Positions 50,572 through 59,164 of a stretch of 64,000 nt of DNA are shown here, one piece after another. The translations under genes were made by a program, and so were the position numbers. The DNA lies in the NCBI GenBank assembly GCA_045636925.1, contig JAZTYK010000032.1, forward strand, positions 1 through 64,000. Reading direction: 5' to 3'. The notes beneath the pieces are model-generated. The model made no database searches. It was given only the letters and a program-made list of their open reading frames with translations, and was not told where the DNA came from. The DNA comes from JAZTYK01 sp045636925. GTDB lineage: Bacteria > Bacillota > Clostridia > Oscillospirales > Butyricicoccaceae. Position 1 is the stretch's first letter. Each line of letters opens with the position of its first letter.

Positions 50572-51234
50572 ATGAAGCATTACACAGATATTCTCTTTGA
50601 TCTGGACGGTACGCTCACTGATTCTTCCGGTGGCATCACCGATTGCTTCCGCAGAGCCATGACAGCCTTCGGTTATCCCTGCCCTTCTGCAGAAGAGCTT
50701 AAAGGCCAGATCATTGGACCTCCCATTGAGGCCTCTATGCTACATTACGGCGTTGCGGAAGAAACTGTAGAAGCCATGACAAAGGAGTTCCGGGTACACT
50801 ACAATGACCACGGCTGGTGCAACAACCGTGTCTATGATGGTATTCCCGAATTGTTGAAGCGGCTGTATGACGGCGGTTTTCGCTTGAGTCTGGCAACTTC
50901 CAAACCCGAACATTTTGCCAAACGTATTATGGAGCATTTTGACCTGGCCCAGTATTTCTACGGCATCCACGGTGCGCTGCCCCATAAAGATATCAATGCG
51001 AAAGAAGCCGTTATGGCCAATGCTCTGGCAGATTTGCCCGAAAATGCAGTTTGTCTGATGGTAGGTGATCGAAAGCATGATATGGAAGGTGCTGCCTATC
51101 ATGGTTTGGATGCGGCCGGCGTGCTCTTTGGGTTTGGCAGCCGGGAGGAGCTTGCGGCCTTCTCCCCTGTTTTCCTGGCAGAAACCCCGACAGAACTGGG
51201 CGACTGGCTGCTGGAGAAAGTAGAATGCAGATAA
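50572..51234 (+). CDS. HAD family phosphatase (phosphoglycolate phosphatase-like)
   Basis: The 220-residue protein has HAD motif I DLDGTLTDS (about 9-17), motif II ATSKP, motif III K (HKDINAKEAV) and motif IV VGDRKHDMEGA. The helical cap after motif I fits the phosphoglycolate/beta-phosphoglucomutase subclass. ATG 50572 follows AAGGAG; the in-frame start at 50524 lies inside the terminator. The substrate could be phosphoglycolate or another small phosphate ester. Confidence 0.9.
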   Translation: MKHYTDILFDLDGTLTDSSGGITDCFRRAMTAFGYPCPSAEELKGQIIGPPIEASMLHYGVAEETVEAMTKEFRVHYNDHGWCNNRVYDGIPELLKRLYDGGFRLSLATSKPEHFAKRIMEHFDLAQYFYGIHGALPHKDINAKEAVMANALADLPENAVCLMVGDRKHDMEGAAYHGLDAAGVLFGFGSREELAAFSPVFLAETPTELGDWLLEKVECR

Positions 51235-51273
51235 CCCCTCATAGCCCACAATTTGTTCAAAAAGGTAAAACAA

Positions 51274-51825
51274 ATGAAATTAGTATTTTTAATAGGTAAC
51301 GCTGCTGTCGGCAAAATGACGGTCGGGCAAGAGTTAATGAAACTCACAGGACTAAAACTATTCCACAATCATATGACCATTGAGCCCGTAATAGAGATCT
51401 TTGGCCAATTTGACGGAAAAGTGATCCAAAGACTGCGCCATGTTATTTTCGAGGAATTTGCAAAATCGGATTATTATGGAATGATTTTCACATATATGTG
51501 GGCTTTTGACCAACAATCTGACTGGGATTACATCGAATATGTAAAAAGCATTTTCAAACCCTACAATACAGAGTTTTATTATGTAGAGCTCGTTGCTTCC
51601 CAAGAAATTAGATTAAAGCGCAATGCCACTGAAAACCGCTTACGAAATAAAGCTTCCAAAAGGAATGTCGAAGTGTCCAATCAAAGGCTTATCCGTGATG
51701 ATTCCAAATATCGGCTTGAAAGTTTTGATGGCGAAATTCCCTTTGACAATTATGCGAAAATTGATAATTCTATCCTACCGCCCGATGAAGTTGCCAGAAT
51801 CATCAAAGATCGATTCAATTTATAG
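51274..51825 (+). CDS. Small P-loop kinase-like protein, AT-rich
   Basis: The 183-residue protein has a Walker A GNAAVGKM (about 9-16) close to those of shikimate-, gluconate- and nucleoside-kinase-like P-loop proteins, but Met follows Lys. LFHNHMTIEPVIEIFG and a basic stretch with LKRNATENRLRNKASKRNV (lid-like) follow. No clear substrate motif was recognised. ATG 51274 follows AAGG. The gene is visibly more AT-rich and uses more A/T-ending codons than its neighbours, suggesting recent transfer. Confidence 0.65.
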   Translation: MKLVFLIGNAAVGKMTVGQELMKLTGLKLFHNHMTIEPVIEIFGQFDGKVIQRLRHVIFEEFAKSDYYGMIFTYMWAFDQQSDWDYIEYVKSIFKPYNTEFYYVELVASQEIRLKRNATENRLRNKASKRNVEVSNQRLIRDDSKYRLESFDGEIPFDNYAKIDNSILPPDEVARIIKDRFNL

Positions 51826-51848
51826 AACTCTTTCAAGCGCAAAAAACT

Positions 51849-51896
51849 GATCACAAAAACGGCAATTTCGATCACGATTTTGCAAAAACAGATCAC
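51849..51896. repeat. Three GATCAC direct repeats at exact 21-base spacing
   Basis: GATCAC occurs at 51849, 51870 and 51891. The intervening bases are AT-rich and only partly alike (CAAAAAC appears twice). The gap lies between two convergent genes, so a promoter role is unlikely. Confidence 0.6.
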
Positions 51897-51906
51897 AAGA
51901 TGACAC

Positions 51907-51945
51907 AAAAGCACCCCGAAATCTTTCGATTTCGAGGTGCTTTTT
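51907..51945. terminator. Bidirectional terminator between the kinase-like gene and ileS
   Basis: AAAAGCACC-x-CGAAATC pairs with GATTTCG-x-GGTGCTTTT, with TTTTT on the plus strand and TTTTG on the minus. Confidence 0.88.
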
Positions 51946-51960
51946 CAGTTCTATTACGTT

Positions 51961-54759
51961 TTACAGAGTGGCAACCACAGCGGCGCAGCGGGGGCACAGA
52001 GCGGTCTCGCTGTCCACTTCAGGATGGTAGCACCAGCAACGCTGGCACTTTTCGCCCTTGGCGGCAGTGACCTCAACGGTCAAGCCGGGCAGAGCAGTGC
52101 CCTTGCCAACGGTAGCGTCAGCAGCGGCTTCGCCCTCGGCGATATCACAGCCGGAGACAATGAACAGTTCAGCCAGGTTCATGCCGGAGATCTTGTCCAG
52201 GGCTTCCTTGGAAGCGGCATCGCCGGCAAACAGGGTGACATGAGCCTCCAGGGACTTACCGATTTTCTTGGCAGCACGGGCGGTCTCCAAGACGTTGTTC
52301 ACATCGCCACGGATAGCAACCAGCTGATCCCACTTAGCCAGTTCGTCAGCAGACAAAGCGTACTCGGTGTAGGGCTTGGACATTTCGTTCAGCACAACGT
52401 TACGGGCATCGTCTTCTGCACGATGAGGCATGGACAGCCAGATTTCGTCGCAGGTGAAAGCCAGAATAGGTGCAAACATCTTGGTCATAGCATCCAGAAT
52501 CATAAAGACAGCGGTCTGAGCGCTGCGGCGCTGCAGGCTATCCTTGGCTTCGCAGTACATGCGATCTTTGATGATGTCCAGATACAGAGAGGACAGTTCG
52601 ATGACGCAGAAGTCGTTGATCTCATGGGAAACCACATGGAACTCGTAGTTGGCATAGGCAGCCATGACGGTTTCGATCAGCTGGTTCAGCTTGGTCACAG
52701 CCCAACGATCCAGCTCCAGCATCTCGCCGGGACCCACCAGGTTATTGGGGTCAAAACCGTCCAGGTTGCCCAGCAGGAAGCGGGCAGTGTTGCGGAACTT
52801 CAGGTAGCTCTGGCTGAGCTGCTTGAAGATATTGTCAGAGCAACGAACGTCTGCATGATAGTCGGAAGAACCGGCCCACAGGCGCAGCAGGTCTGCGCCG
52901 TACTTCTCGATGGTCTCGGCAGGATCAACACCGTTGCCCAAAGACTTGTGCATGGCACGGCCATCACCGTCAACAGTCCAGCCGTGGGTGACGCACTCCT
53001 TAAAGGGAGCGCCCATGCCCATAGCACCGACAGCGGTCAGCAGAGAGCTCTGGAACCAACCGCGATACTGATCCAGACCTTCCATATACATGGTGGCGGG
53101 CCAGAAGCCCTGATCGCGCTTCATGGCAGCAACATGGGTAGAACCGGAGTCGAACCAACCGTCCAGGGTATCCTCTTCCTTGATGAAGTGCTTACCGCCG
53201 CAATGGGGGCAAGTGAAGCTCTCGGGCAGGATTTCGGAGGCATCCTTGATGAACCAGGCGTTGGAGCCTTCGGCTTCGAAGAGCTTAGCGATAACATCAA
53301 TGGACTCGTCGGTCACAACGGGCTTGCCGCAATCTTCGCAATAGAATACGGGAATCGGCAGGCCCCACTTGCGCTGACGGGAAATACACCAGTCGGCACG
53401 CTCGCGGATCATTGCCTTCATGCGATCGATACCCCAGCCGGGAACCCAGCGAACTTCATCACAAGCAACAACAGCTTCCTCTTTGAAAGCATCTACAGAG
53501 CAGAACCACTGAGGAGTAGCACGGAAGATAATGGGATTCTTGCAGCGCCAGCAGTGAGGATAGCTATGGACGATATCTTCGGAAGCGAACAGGGTGCCGT
53601 CCTTCTTCATGTCCTCCAGAATGACAGGATTGGAGTCATCCACGAACATACCGGCGTACTTGCCGGCATAATCGGTGTGACAACCGCGGTCATCAACAGG
53701 AACAACCATTTCCATACCGTAACGACGGCAGGTCTGGTAGTCGTCAGCACCGAAGCCGGGAGCGGTATGAACGCAGCCGGTACCGGAATCCATGGTAACA
53801 TAATCAGCCAGCAGCAGGCGGCTGGTCTTATCCAGGAAGGGATGCTGTGCCAGCATGTTCTCGAAGAAGGAACCGGGATGGACTTCTACGATCTCGTAGC
53901 TTTCAAAGCCGCCAACCTTCATGACCTTCTCTACCAGAGCTTCAGCCATGATATAGACTTCGCCGTTTTCTGCCTTTACCAGGGCATAAGACTCAGAGGG
54001 ATGCAGCGCAATGGCCAGGTTGCCGGGCAGAGTCCAGATGGTGGTGGTCCAGATGACGAAGTGCAGCTTGCTGTGGTCGATGTGACCCAGCTTACCCAGA
54101 TCGTCCTTCATGGCAAACTTGACGTAAACAGTGGTACAGGGATCGTCCTTGTAATCGATTTCGGCTTCTGCCAGAGCGGTCTCATCCTTGGGGCACCAGT
54201 AGACGGGCTTTAGACCCTTGTAGATGTAGCCCTTCTTATACATTGCGCCAAAGACGCGAACTTCTTCAGCCTCGAAGCCGGGATCCATGGTCTTATAGGG
54301 ATTCTCCCAATCACCCAGAACACCCATGCGCTTGAAACCTTCACGCTGGATGTCTACATAACGATCTGCGAACTCATAACAGGCGGTGCGGAACTCGGCC
54401 ACATTCATGGCCTTATGGTTCAGCTTGTTCTGCTTGATAATGGCAGATTCAATGGGCATACCGTGGTTGTCCCAACCGGGAATATAGGGGGTATAGTAGC
54501 CATTCATGGCATAGTAACGGGTGATGAAGTCCTTGATGGACTTATTCAGCGCATGACCCATATGCAGGTTGCCGTTGGAGAAGGGCGGGCCGTCGTGCAA
54601 ATTAAACAGAGGCTTGCCTTCGTTCTTCTTCAGCAGCTCGTGATAGAGATCCATTGCGTACCAATTCTCCAGCATGCCGGGTTCCCGCTTGGGCAGACCT
54701 GCACGCATGGGAAACTCGGTTTTGGGCATGAGGAGCGTGTCCTTGTAATCCTTGACCAT
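51961..54759 (-). CDS. ileS: Isoleucyl-tRNA synthetase
   Basis: The 932-residue class I synthetase charges tRNA-Ile. HMGH (66-69) is the HIGH motif; MHKSLGNG near 600 is the KMSKS motif; the editing domain (CP1) lies between with GTGCVHTAPG and a WCISRQRKWG segment. A C-terminal zinc finger has C905, C908, C922 and C925 around CYHPEVDSET. Length is typical for the bacterial type with this finger. ATG 54759 follows AGGAG. It is 19 bases after divIVA and no T-box is upstream, so ileS is transcribed with the division genes. Confidence 0.97.
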   Translation of the reverse strand: MVKDYKDTLLMPKTEFPMRAGLPKREPGMLENWYAMDLYHELLKKNEGKPLFNLHDGPPFSNGNLHMGHALNKSIKDFITRYYAMNGYYTPYIPGWDNHGMPIESAIIKQNKLNHKAMNVAEFRTACYEFADRYVDIQREGFKRMGVLGDWENPYKTMDPGFEAEEVRVFGAMYKKGYIYKGLKPVYWCPKDETALAEAEIDYKDDPCTTVYVKFAMKDDLGKLGHIDHSKLHFVIWTTTIWTLPGNLAIALHPSESYALVKAENGEVYIMAEALVEKVMKVGGFESYEIVEVHPGSFFENMLAQHPFLDKTSRLLLADYVTMDSGTGCVHTAPGFGADDYQTCRRYGMEMVVPVDDRGCHTDYAGKYAGMFVDDSNPVILEDMKKDGTLFASEDIVHSYPHCWRCKNPIIFRATPQWFCSVDAFKEEAVVACDEVRWVPGWGIDRMKAMIRERADWCISRQRKWGLPIPVFYCEDCGKPVVTDESIDVIAKLFEAEGSNAWFIKDASEILPESFTCPHCGGKHFIKEEDTLDGWFDSGSTHVAAMKRDQGFWPATMYMEGLDQYRGWFQSSLLTAVGAMGMGAPFKECVTHGWTVDGDGRAMHKSLGNGVDPAETIEKYGADLLRLWAGSSDYHADVRCSDNIFKQLSQSYLKFRNTARFLLGNLDGFDPNNLVGPGEMLELDRWAVTKLNQLIETVMAAYANYEFHVVSHEINDFCVIELSSLYLDIIKDRMYCEAKDSLQRRSAQTAVFMILDAMTKMFAPILAFTCDEIWLSMPHRAEDDARNVVLNEMSKPYTEYALSADELAKWDQLVAIRGDVNNVLETARAAKKIGKSLEAHVTLFAGDAASKEALDKISGMNLAELFIVSGCDIAEGEAAADATVGKGTALPGLTVEVTAAKGEKCQRCWCYHPEVDSETALCPRCAAVVATL

Positions 54760-54778
54760 TTGTCTTTATCTCCTAAAG

Positions 54779-55630
54779 TTATTGATTCTCGTCGTCTTGG
54801 TAATCCTTGCCGAAACGCAGATCACTGAAATTAAAGCGGGGCTTGGGAGTCTGTGCAGTGTCGCCGTAAATCTTTGCGGTGTCACTTTCCTCATCCTTGC
54901 TGCTGCGGCGGGCAAACAGATCATCTGCCTTGCCGCCCAGATCAATGACACGGGTGTCACCAAACTCGACAGCTGCCATGATCTCAGGACCGTCATCTTC
55001 ATCAGCAGCCGCCACATCCTCGGCCATCAGCAAGGCAGCGATCTCGTCCACGGTGTCTTCAGTGGTGTGGGCTTCAGTGACCTTCTCTTCTTCTACAGCC
55101 TGTTCAGGTTCTGCAACAATTTCGGGCTGAGCCACTTCTTCCTGCTGTACAGGAACAGATTCGATGGCAGGTTCTTCGCAGGGTGCGGCAACGATGGTGT
55201 CCAGCACCTCGATGTTACGGTTCAGCAGCTGCTTGATTTTGTCAGCATAGGATGCGGTTTCAGCCTTCATCTGGGCCAGACGCTGCTGCTCCTGCACGAT
55301 ACGCACTTCGATATCGCCGCAGCGGCGGTCAGCCTCGGCACGGGCATTTGCCAAAATCGCTTCGGCTTCGGTGCGGGCTTCTTCCAGCGTCTTCTCTGCA
55401 GAAACCTGTGCAGTGTACAGAGCCTTGCGCATCTGTTCGTCCACAGCACGGTACTCGTCGATCTTTTCTACCAGCACGCGCATCTTAGCCTTCAGCGCAG
55501 CATTTTCTTTATACAAATCACTGTAATCGGCCAAAACCACATCGAGAAAATCGTCGATTTGGCTCATGTCATAGCCGCCGAACACAGCTTTTTCAAACTT
55601 TTTATTCTGAATTTCCTGAGGTGTCAGCAT
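54779..55630 (-). CDS. divIVA: DivIVA domain cell-division protein
   Basis: The 283-residue protein has the DivIVA N-terminal motif LTPQEIQNKKFEKAVFGGYDMSQIDDFLD and a coiled coil at about 30-130, then an acidic, low-complexity C-terminus of about 140 residues that is longer than in Bacillus (164 total). It would mark curved membrane at septa and poles. ATG 55630 follows AGGGGG. It lies between yggT and ileS; ylmH, usual in this cluster, is missing. Confidence 0.93.
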   Translation of the reverse strand: MLTPQEIQNKKFEKAVFGGYDMSQIDDFLDVVLADYSDLYKENAALKAKMRVLVEKIDEYRAVDEQMRKALYTAQVSAEKTLEEARTEAEAILANARAEADRRCGDIEVRIVQEQQRLAQMKAETASYADKIKQLLNRNIEVLDTIVAAPCEEPAIESVPVQQEEVAQPEIVAEPEQAVEEEKVTEAHTTEDTVDEIAALLMAEDVAAADEDDGPEIMAAVEFGDTRVIDLGGKADDLFARRSSKDEESDTAKIYGDTAQTPKPRFNFSDLRFGKDYQDDENQ

Positions 55631-55655
55631 TCTCTTTATCCCCCTAAAATTTAAG

Positions 55656-55686
55656 ATTAAGGCCTGCGGGCTACGCCGGCCTTAAT
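55656..55686 (-). other. Intercistronic stem-loop between yggT and divIVA
   Basis: ATTAAGGCC (55656-55664) pairs with GGCCTTAAT (55678-55686), with an inner GCG/CGC stem and no T-tract. It is therefore a transcript hairpin, possibly a processing or stability element, not a terminator. Confidence 0.55.
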
Positions 55687-55690
55687 AAAG

Positions 55691-55951
55691 TTATCCAATC
55701 ATGCTTCCTAAAATACTTAACGTCAAGTATGCCGCCAAAAAGGAGAAATCCAAGGGGAATCCGTCCAAAAAGGGGATCATGCTTAACAGGGTACGGAACG
55801 GCTGGACAATTGGATCTATCAGCATGACAAGCGTCTGATAAAGCCGATTGTACCGCATTTGCGGTATCCAGGAAAGCAGCGCAGTGACCAACATCAAAGT
55901 CTGCAAAAACGAAATGAGGAGCCGCGCTGTTTGCAACACAAGGCTATACAC
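55691..55951 (-). CDS. yggT: YggT family membrane protein
   Basis: The 86-residue protein has two membrane helices (about 5-28 and 63-82) separated by a short loop with the YggT motif SWIPQMRYNRLYQTLVMLIDPIVQPFR. The family lies in the division cluster of many Firmicutes and is linked to osmotic tolerance or septum protein placement, function unresolved. The GTG start at 55951 follows AAAGGA. It is 21 bases after sepF. Confidence 0.9.
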   Translation of the reverse strand: MYSLVLQTARLLISFLQTLMLVTALLSWIPQMRYNRLYQTLVMLIDPIVQPFRTLLSMIPFLDGFPLDFSFLAAYLTLSILGSMIG

Positions 55952-55972
55952 AAGCTGGTCCTTTCTCAGTGC

Positions 55973-56425
55973 TTAGATGTACAGACCGTTGTTTTCCAGC
56001 TCGTCGATCAGATCGCCCATGATATCTACATTGTAGGGCGTGATGATAAAGGTGCTGTTGGCAACCTTCTTAATCTTACCATCCTGGGCATAGGTCACAC
56101 CGCTGAGGAAGTCTACCATACGGCGGGCAACATCCTTGTTGGTCTGCTCCAGGTTCAGCACAACAGTGCGGCGCTCACGCAGATGGTCTGCCACATCAGC
56201 AGCCTGCTCGAACTTTTCAGGCTTGACCAGCACAACAGAAAGCTGGGTCTTGGCATTGATGTTTACAACCTTGTTGTTAGAGCTGCGGCGGAAGTCGGTG
56301 ATGGAAACACCAGCATCGCTCTCAGCCTTTGCGGGACGCTTTTCGGGGGTGAACTCCTCCAGCTCGTCCTCAAAATCATCTTCATCGCCTTTGGCCCAGC
56401 GCTTCAGGTCGTCCATAAAACTCAT
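55973..56425 (-). CDS. sepF: Cell division protein SepF
   Basis: The 150-residue protein anchors FtsZ filaments to the membrane. It has an N-terminal amphipathic helix (MSFMDDLKRWAKG), an acidic linker at about 14-50, and the SepF core with VVLVKPEKFEQAADVADHLRERRTVVLNLEQTNKDVARRMVDFLSGV. ATG 56425 follows AAAGGAG. It is the first gene of sepF-yggT-divIVA-ileS, with a long structured leader. Confidence 0.95.
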   Translation of the reverse strand: MSFMDDLKRWAKGDEDDFEDELEEFTPEKRPAKAESDAGVSITDFRRSSNNKVVNINAKTQLSVVLVKPEKFEQAADVADHLRERRTVVLNLEQTNKDVARRMVDFLSGVTYAQDGKIKKVANSTFIITPYNVDIMGDLIDELENNGLYI

Positions 56426-56463
56426 ATCCGTTTGCTCCTTTCGAATTTATGCTTGTTTCATCT

Positions 56464-56537
56464 GCAGATGTCTGATTATATCACATCTGCGCGCATGCAA
56501 TTTTTTCATCAGGCTTAGGCTGCAGCAGCCAAAGCCT
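56464..56537 (-). other. Two stem-loops in the sepF 5' leader
   Basis: In minus-strand transcript order: AGGCTT-GGCTGC / GCAGCC-AAGCCT (56511-56537), then GCAGATG / CATCTGC (56464-56490). The second loop contains GATATAATC, so an alternative extended -10 is also possible. The sepF start follows 38 bases later. Confidence 0.5.
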
Positions 56538-56559
56538 ATGGGCATAAAGCCACATATAT

Positions 56560-56588
56560 ATTATCTTATTTTTTCTGCTTTCTGTCAA
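56560..56588 (-). promoter_or_regulatory. Promoter for the sepF operon
   Basis: Minus-strand TTGACA (56583-56588) and GATAAT (56560-56565) with a 17-base spacer; leader of about 125 bases to the sepF start. Confidence 0.8.
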
Positions 56589-56656
56589 TAAATAGTTTGT
56601 ATAATCTTTTGAAATACCAAGGTTTTTCTTCGTTTTTTATCCTTTTTATGCCTATA

Positions 56657-57913
56657 TTATTTCATGACTTGGCCATCGGTAAGATTCTTGGCTCCAATGA
56701 TCATTTTATCGTACTGATACAGACCATCAGCAGGGCGTCCCGCAGCGGGAACCAGATAATAGTCACTGGTCTGATAGACCCATTCCACCGGCTTGAACTT
56801 AGCTACAGAGCCGTCAAGACAGTAGACGCCCCACTGACCATCGACCTGACGCAGTGCCTGTTTGGGCACCTGAATGCCGGTGTATGTGTTCAGTACAAAC
56901 TGGATATCTTCGCAACGCGCAGAAAGATATTTGGCATTCATATCACCGCTCTTTAAGATTACCAGTGCCTGGTTCCCCTCTGTGCGAATGCTCTCGATAC
57001 TCATATGAATCCGTGTGTCACTGATTTTTGGGAATCGAACCGGAATGCTGGTGCGATTTCGCAGGGCTTCTGCGGTATCATGATCCACCACGGCCGCATA
57101 ATACCAGACGAAATCCCGAACCACACTGCCCACAGCGCCACCTGCCGAAGAATCGGCAGCAGCATTTTTCACCTCGGAAACCGTTAAGGTGGCCAAGGAC
57201 GCAACTGTAAACTGCGTTTCAAAGCCATCAGAGCTTTTCAGGAAATATCCTGCTTGGGGTGCAGTTACCGCTTTGCTTTTTCCGCTAAGCTGGGACTTTG
57301 CTTCCTTCAGATCTGCCTCTACCTGTGCGATTTGTGCCTTCAGCACAGCATTATTGCCGTCACTGCTGCCGCGGCTGATTACCAGCTGGTTCAGTGAGGC
57401 ATACAGCTTGGACAACTCGGATGTGTTTCCGTTATCCATTTCTGTTGCAATCTGTTGCAGAACAGTGTAAATCATGCTGTCCAGCTTCAGACTATCCATA
57501 CCGCTGGTCAGGTTGGCGTAGGTATCCTGCAATGCTTTCAGCTGATACTCCAGCTCCTGACAGGTTTGAAAAGTCTGCGCCGCGGATTCTGTGTTAAAGA
57601 ACAAAGCCACCTGCTGTCCCTTGGATACGCGCTCACCATTTTCAACCAGATATTTGGCAGAGCTGCCACCCTTGCCGGTGACCAGAATCTGGTCACGAAC
57701 AAAAATACCGGTTGCATCGGCGGTTTCCTCTACTGTGGTGACAAAGGCTTCTTGCGTGCGAATGGATCTGCCCATGTTTCCAAACAGCTGATAGCCCAAA
57801 TACAGGGCAAAGAGCGCAAGAAACACACCACCCACAATACGCAGGGGGTTGGGTTTCTTTTTTGCTTTTCGTTTGTTGCGTTCCGGTTTGGAACTGTTTC
57901 GTGTCTGAGACAT
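56657..57913 (-). CDS. HlyD-like membrane fusion (adaptor) protein
   Basis: The 418-residue protein has a basic N-terminus, one membrane helix at about 26-47 (GGVFLALFALYLGYQLFG), and an extracytoplasmic part with barrel-like and coiled-coil segments: TGKGGSSAKYLVENGERVSKGQQVALF resembles the lipoyl/barrel region, and residues about 100-210 form coiled coil. In Gram-positives such proteins often accompany MacB-type exporters or sit in division clusters; no transporter is adjacent here. ATG 57913 follows GGAAGGAG. It lies 35 bases after hfq. Confidence 0.82.
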   Translation of the reverse strand: MSQTRNSSKPERNKRKAKKKPNPLRIVGGVFLALFALYLGYQLFGNMGRSIRTQEAFVTTVEETADATGIFVRDQILVTGKGGSSAKYLVENGERVSKGQQVALFFNTESAAQTFQTCQELEYQLKALQDTYANLTSGMDSLKLDSMIYTVLQQIATEMDNGNTSELSKLYASLNQLVISRGSSDGNNAVLKAQIAQVEADLKEAKSQLSGKSKAVTAPQAGYFLKSSDGFETQFTVASLATLTVSEVKNAAADSSAGGAVGSVVRDFVWYYAAVVDHDTAEALRNRTSIPVRFPKISDTRIHMSIESIRTEGNQALVILKSGDMNAKYLSARCEDIQFVLNTYTGIQVPKQALRQVDGQWGVYCLDGSVAKFKPVEWVYQTSDYYLVPAAGRPADGLYQYDKMIIGAKNLTDGQVMK

Positions 57914-57948
57914 AGACGCTCCTTCCGGGAGCACCGACGCCCTTGCCT

Positions 57949-58191
57949 TTAACTGCGCTCCTCGGCAGTTTCGGGTAAGGTCGGCACGCTCCGTTGGGGC
58001 ACGATGGTGGACACCGCATGCTTGTAGATCAGGTGCTGTCGCCCCTCAAACCAAAGCAAAATGGTATAGCCGTCAAAGGCCCCGACTGTCCCCCGCTGCT
58101 GAAATCCGTTGGTAAGAAAAACCGTCAGGGGGATTCGTTCTTTTCGTACGTAATTGAGAAAACTATCCTGCAGATTGTGCTTGATTTCCAT
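57949..58191 (-). CDS. hfq: RNA chaperone Hfq
   Basis: The 80-residue protein has the Sm1 motif LQDSFLNYVRKERIPLTVFLTNGFQQRGTVGAFDGYTILLW and Sm2 YKHAVSTIVP, the standard Hfq core that binds U-rich sRNA tails and A-rich mRNAs. ATG 58191 follows GAGG; the longer frame upstream to 58356 overlaps miaA and is not needed. The miaA-hfq order is conserved widely. Confidence 0.96.
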   Translation of the reverse strand: MEIKHNLQDSFLNYVRKERIPLTVFLTNGFQQRGTVGAFDGYTILLWFEGRQHLIYKHAVSTIVPQRSVPTLPETAEERS

Positions 58192-58228
58192 TTGGAATGC
58201 CTCTTTTCTTTGTATTTTGACATTCCGA

Positions 58229-59164
58229 TTATAAACCCTTCTCCTGCAAGAAATTTGTCGCAATGCGGAAGACTTCTGCTTCTGATGCGGATTGATTGTA
58301 AGTGATCCAGTGGACCCGTTCATCACGCTGGAACCAGGTAAGCTGGCGTTTGGCATAATTGCGGGATTTTTGCCGGATCAGGTCGGCAGCCTCTGCCAAG
58401 GTAGCTTCGCCGCGGAAATAATCCAGCATTTCCTTGTAGCCAATGGCTTGCGCTGCCGTACCCACCAAGTCGCCGCTTTCCAGCAGCCGGCGTGCTTCCT
58501 GCTCCAGTCCGGCTTCCAGCATCTTTGTGACACGTCGGTTAATGCGGTCATAAAGAATCTGCCTGGGTTCGGTGCGCAGACCGATCATCACCGCATCGTA
58601 CTTGGGCGGCAACGCTGCCGTCCTGGCATTATGCTCGGTGATGGTAATGCCGGTTTGCAGGTAAACCTCCATGGCGCGGATAATGCGCTTTTTATCATGA
58701 AGATGCAGGCGCGCTGCGCTGTCGGGGTCAAAGGCCGCAAGACGGGATAGCATTGCTTCTCCGCCCCGGGCATCCCATTCTTCTTCCAGCTTGGCACGCA
58801 AACCGCTGTCTACGCCGCTTTCCAAAAAACCGCCACCCCGGATCAGTGCATCGATATACAAGCCTGTACCGCCACAGAGAATGGGTAATTTGCCACGGGA
58901 AAGAATATCTTCTACGCAAGCGGTAGCTTCCTGCTCATAGCGAGAGACCGAATAGCTTTCGCCGGGATCAGCCACGTCCAGCATATGATGCTTGACGCCA
59001 CGCATTTCTTCTTCTGTGGGTTTTGCAGTTCCGATATTCAGTTTGCGGTATATCTGCATGGAGTCGGCAGAAACCACCTCGCCATTAAACCGCAAAGCCA
59101 ATTCCACTGCCAGTGCGGTCTTTCCTGAAGCGGTGGGGCCTACCACTGCTGCAATTCGCTTCAT
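58229..59164 (-). CDS. miaA: tRNA dimethylallyltransferase
   Basis: The 311-residue enzyme adds a dimethylallyl group to A37 of tRNAs that read UNN codons. P-loop GPTASGKT (about 9-16), VSADSMQIYRKLNIGTAKP, HHMLDVADP, LCGGTGLYIDAL and QAIGYKEM are all present. Start overlaps the mutL stop by four bases (ATGA). MiaB, which methylthiolates the same base, is encoded upstream in the operon. Confidence 0.96.
   Translation of the reverse strand: MKRIAAVVGPTASGKTALAVELALRFNGEVVSADSMQIYRKLNIGTAKPTEEEMRGVKHHMLDVADPGESYSVSRYEQEATACVEDILSRGKLPILCGGTGLYIDALIRGGGFLESGVDSGLRAKLEEEWDARGGEAMLSRLAAFDPDSAARLHLHDKKRIIRAMEVYLQTGITITEHNARTAALPPKYDAVMIGLRTEPRQILYDRINRRVTKMLEAGLEQEARRLLESGDLVGTAAQAIGYKEMLDYFRGEATLAEAADLIRQKSRNYAKRQLTWFQRDERVHWITYNQSASEAEVFRIATNFLQEKGL

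Noticed and set aside
51937..54213. 758-codon plus-strand frame opposite ileS
   Set aside because: It is an antisense shadow of a G/C-third-position-biased gene; ileS motifs and Cys residues lie on the minus strand.
54760..54778. T-box leader upstream of ileS
   Set aside because: Only 19 bases separate divIVA and ileS, so no T-box fits.
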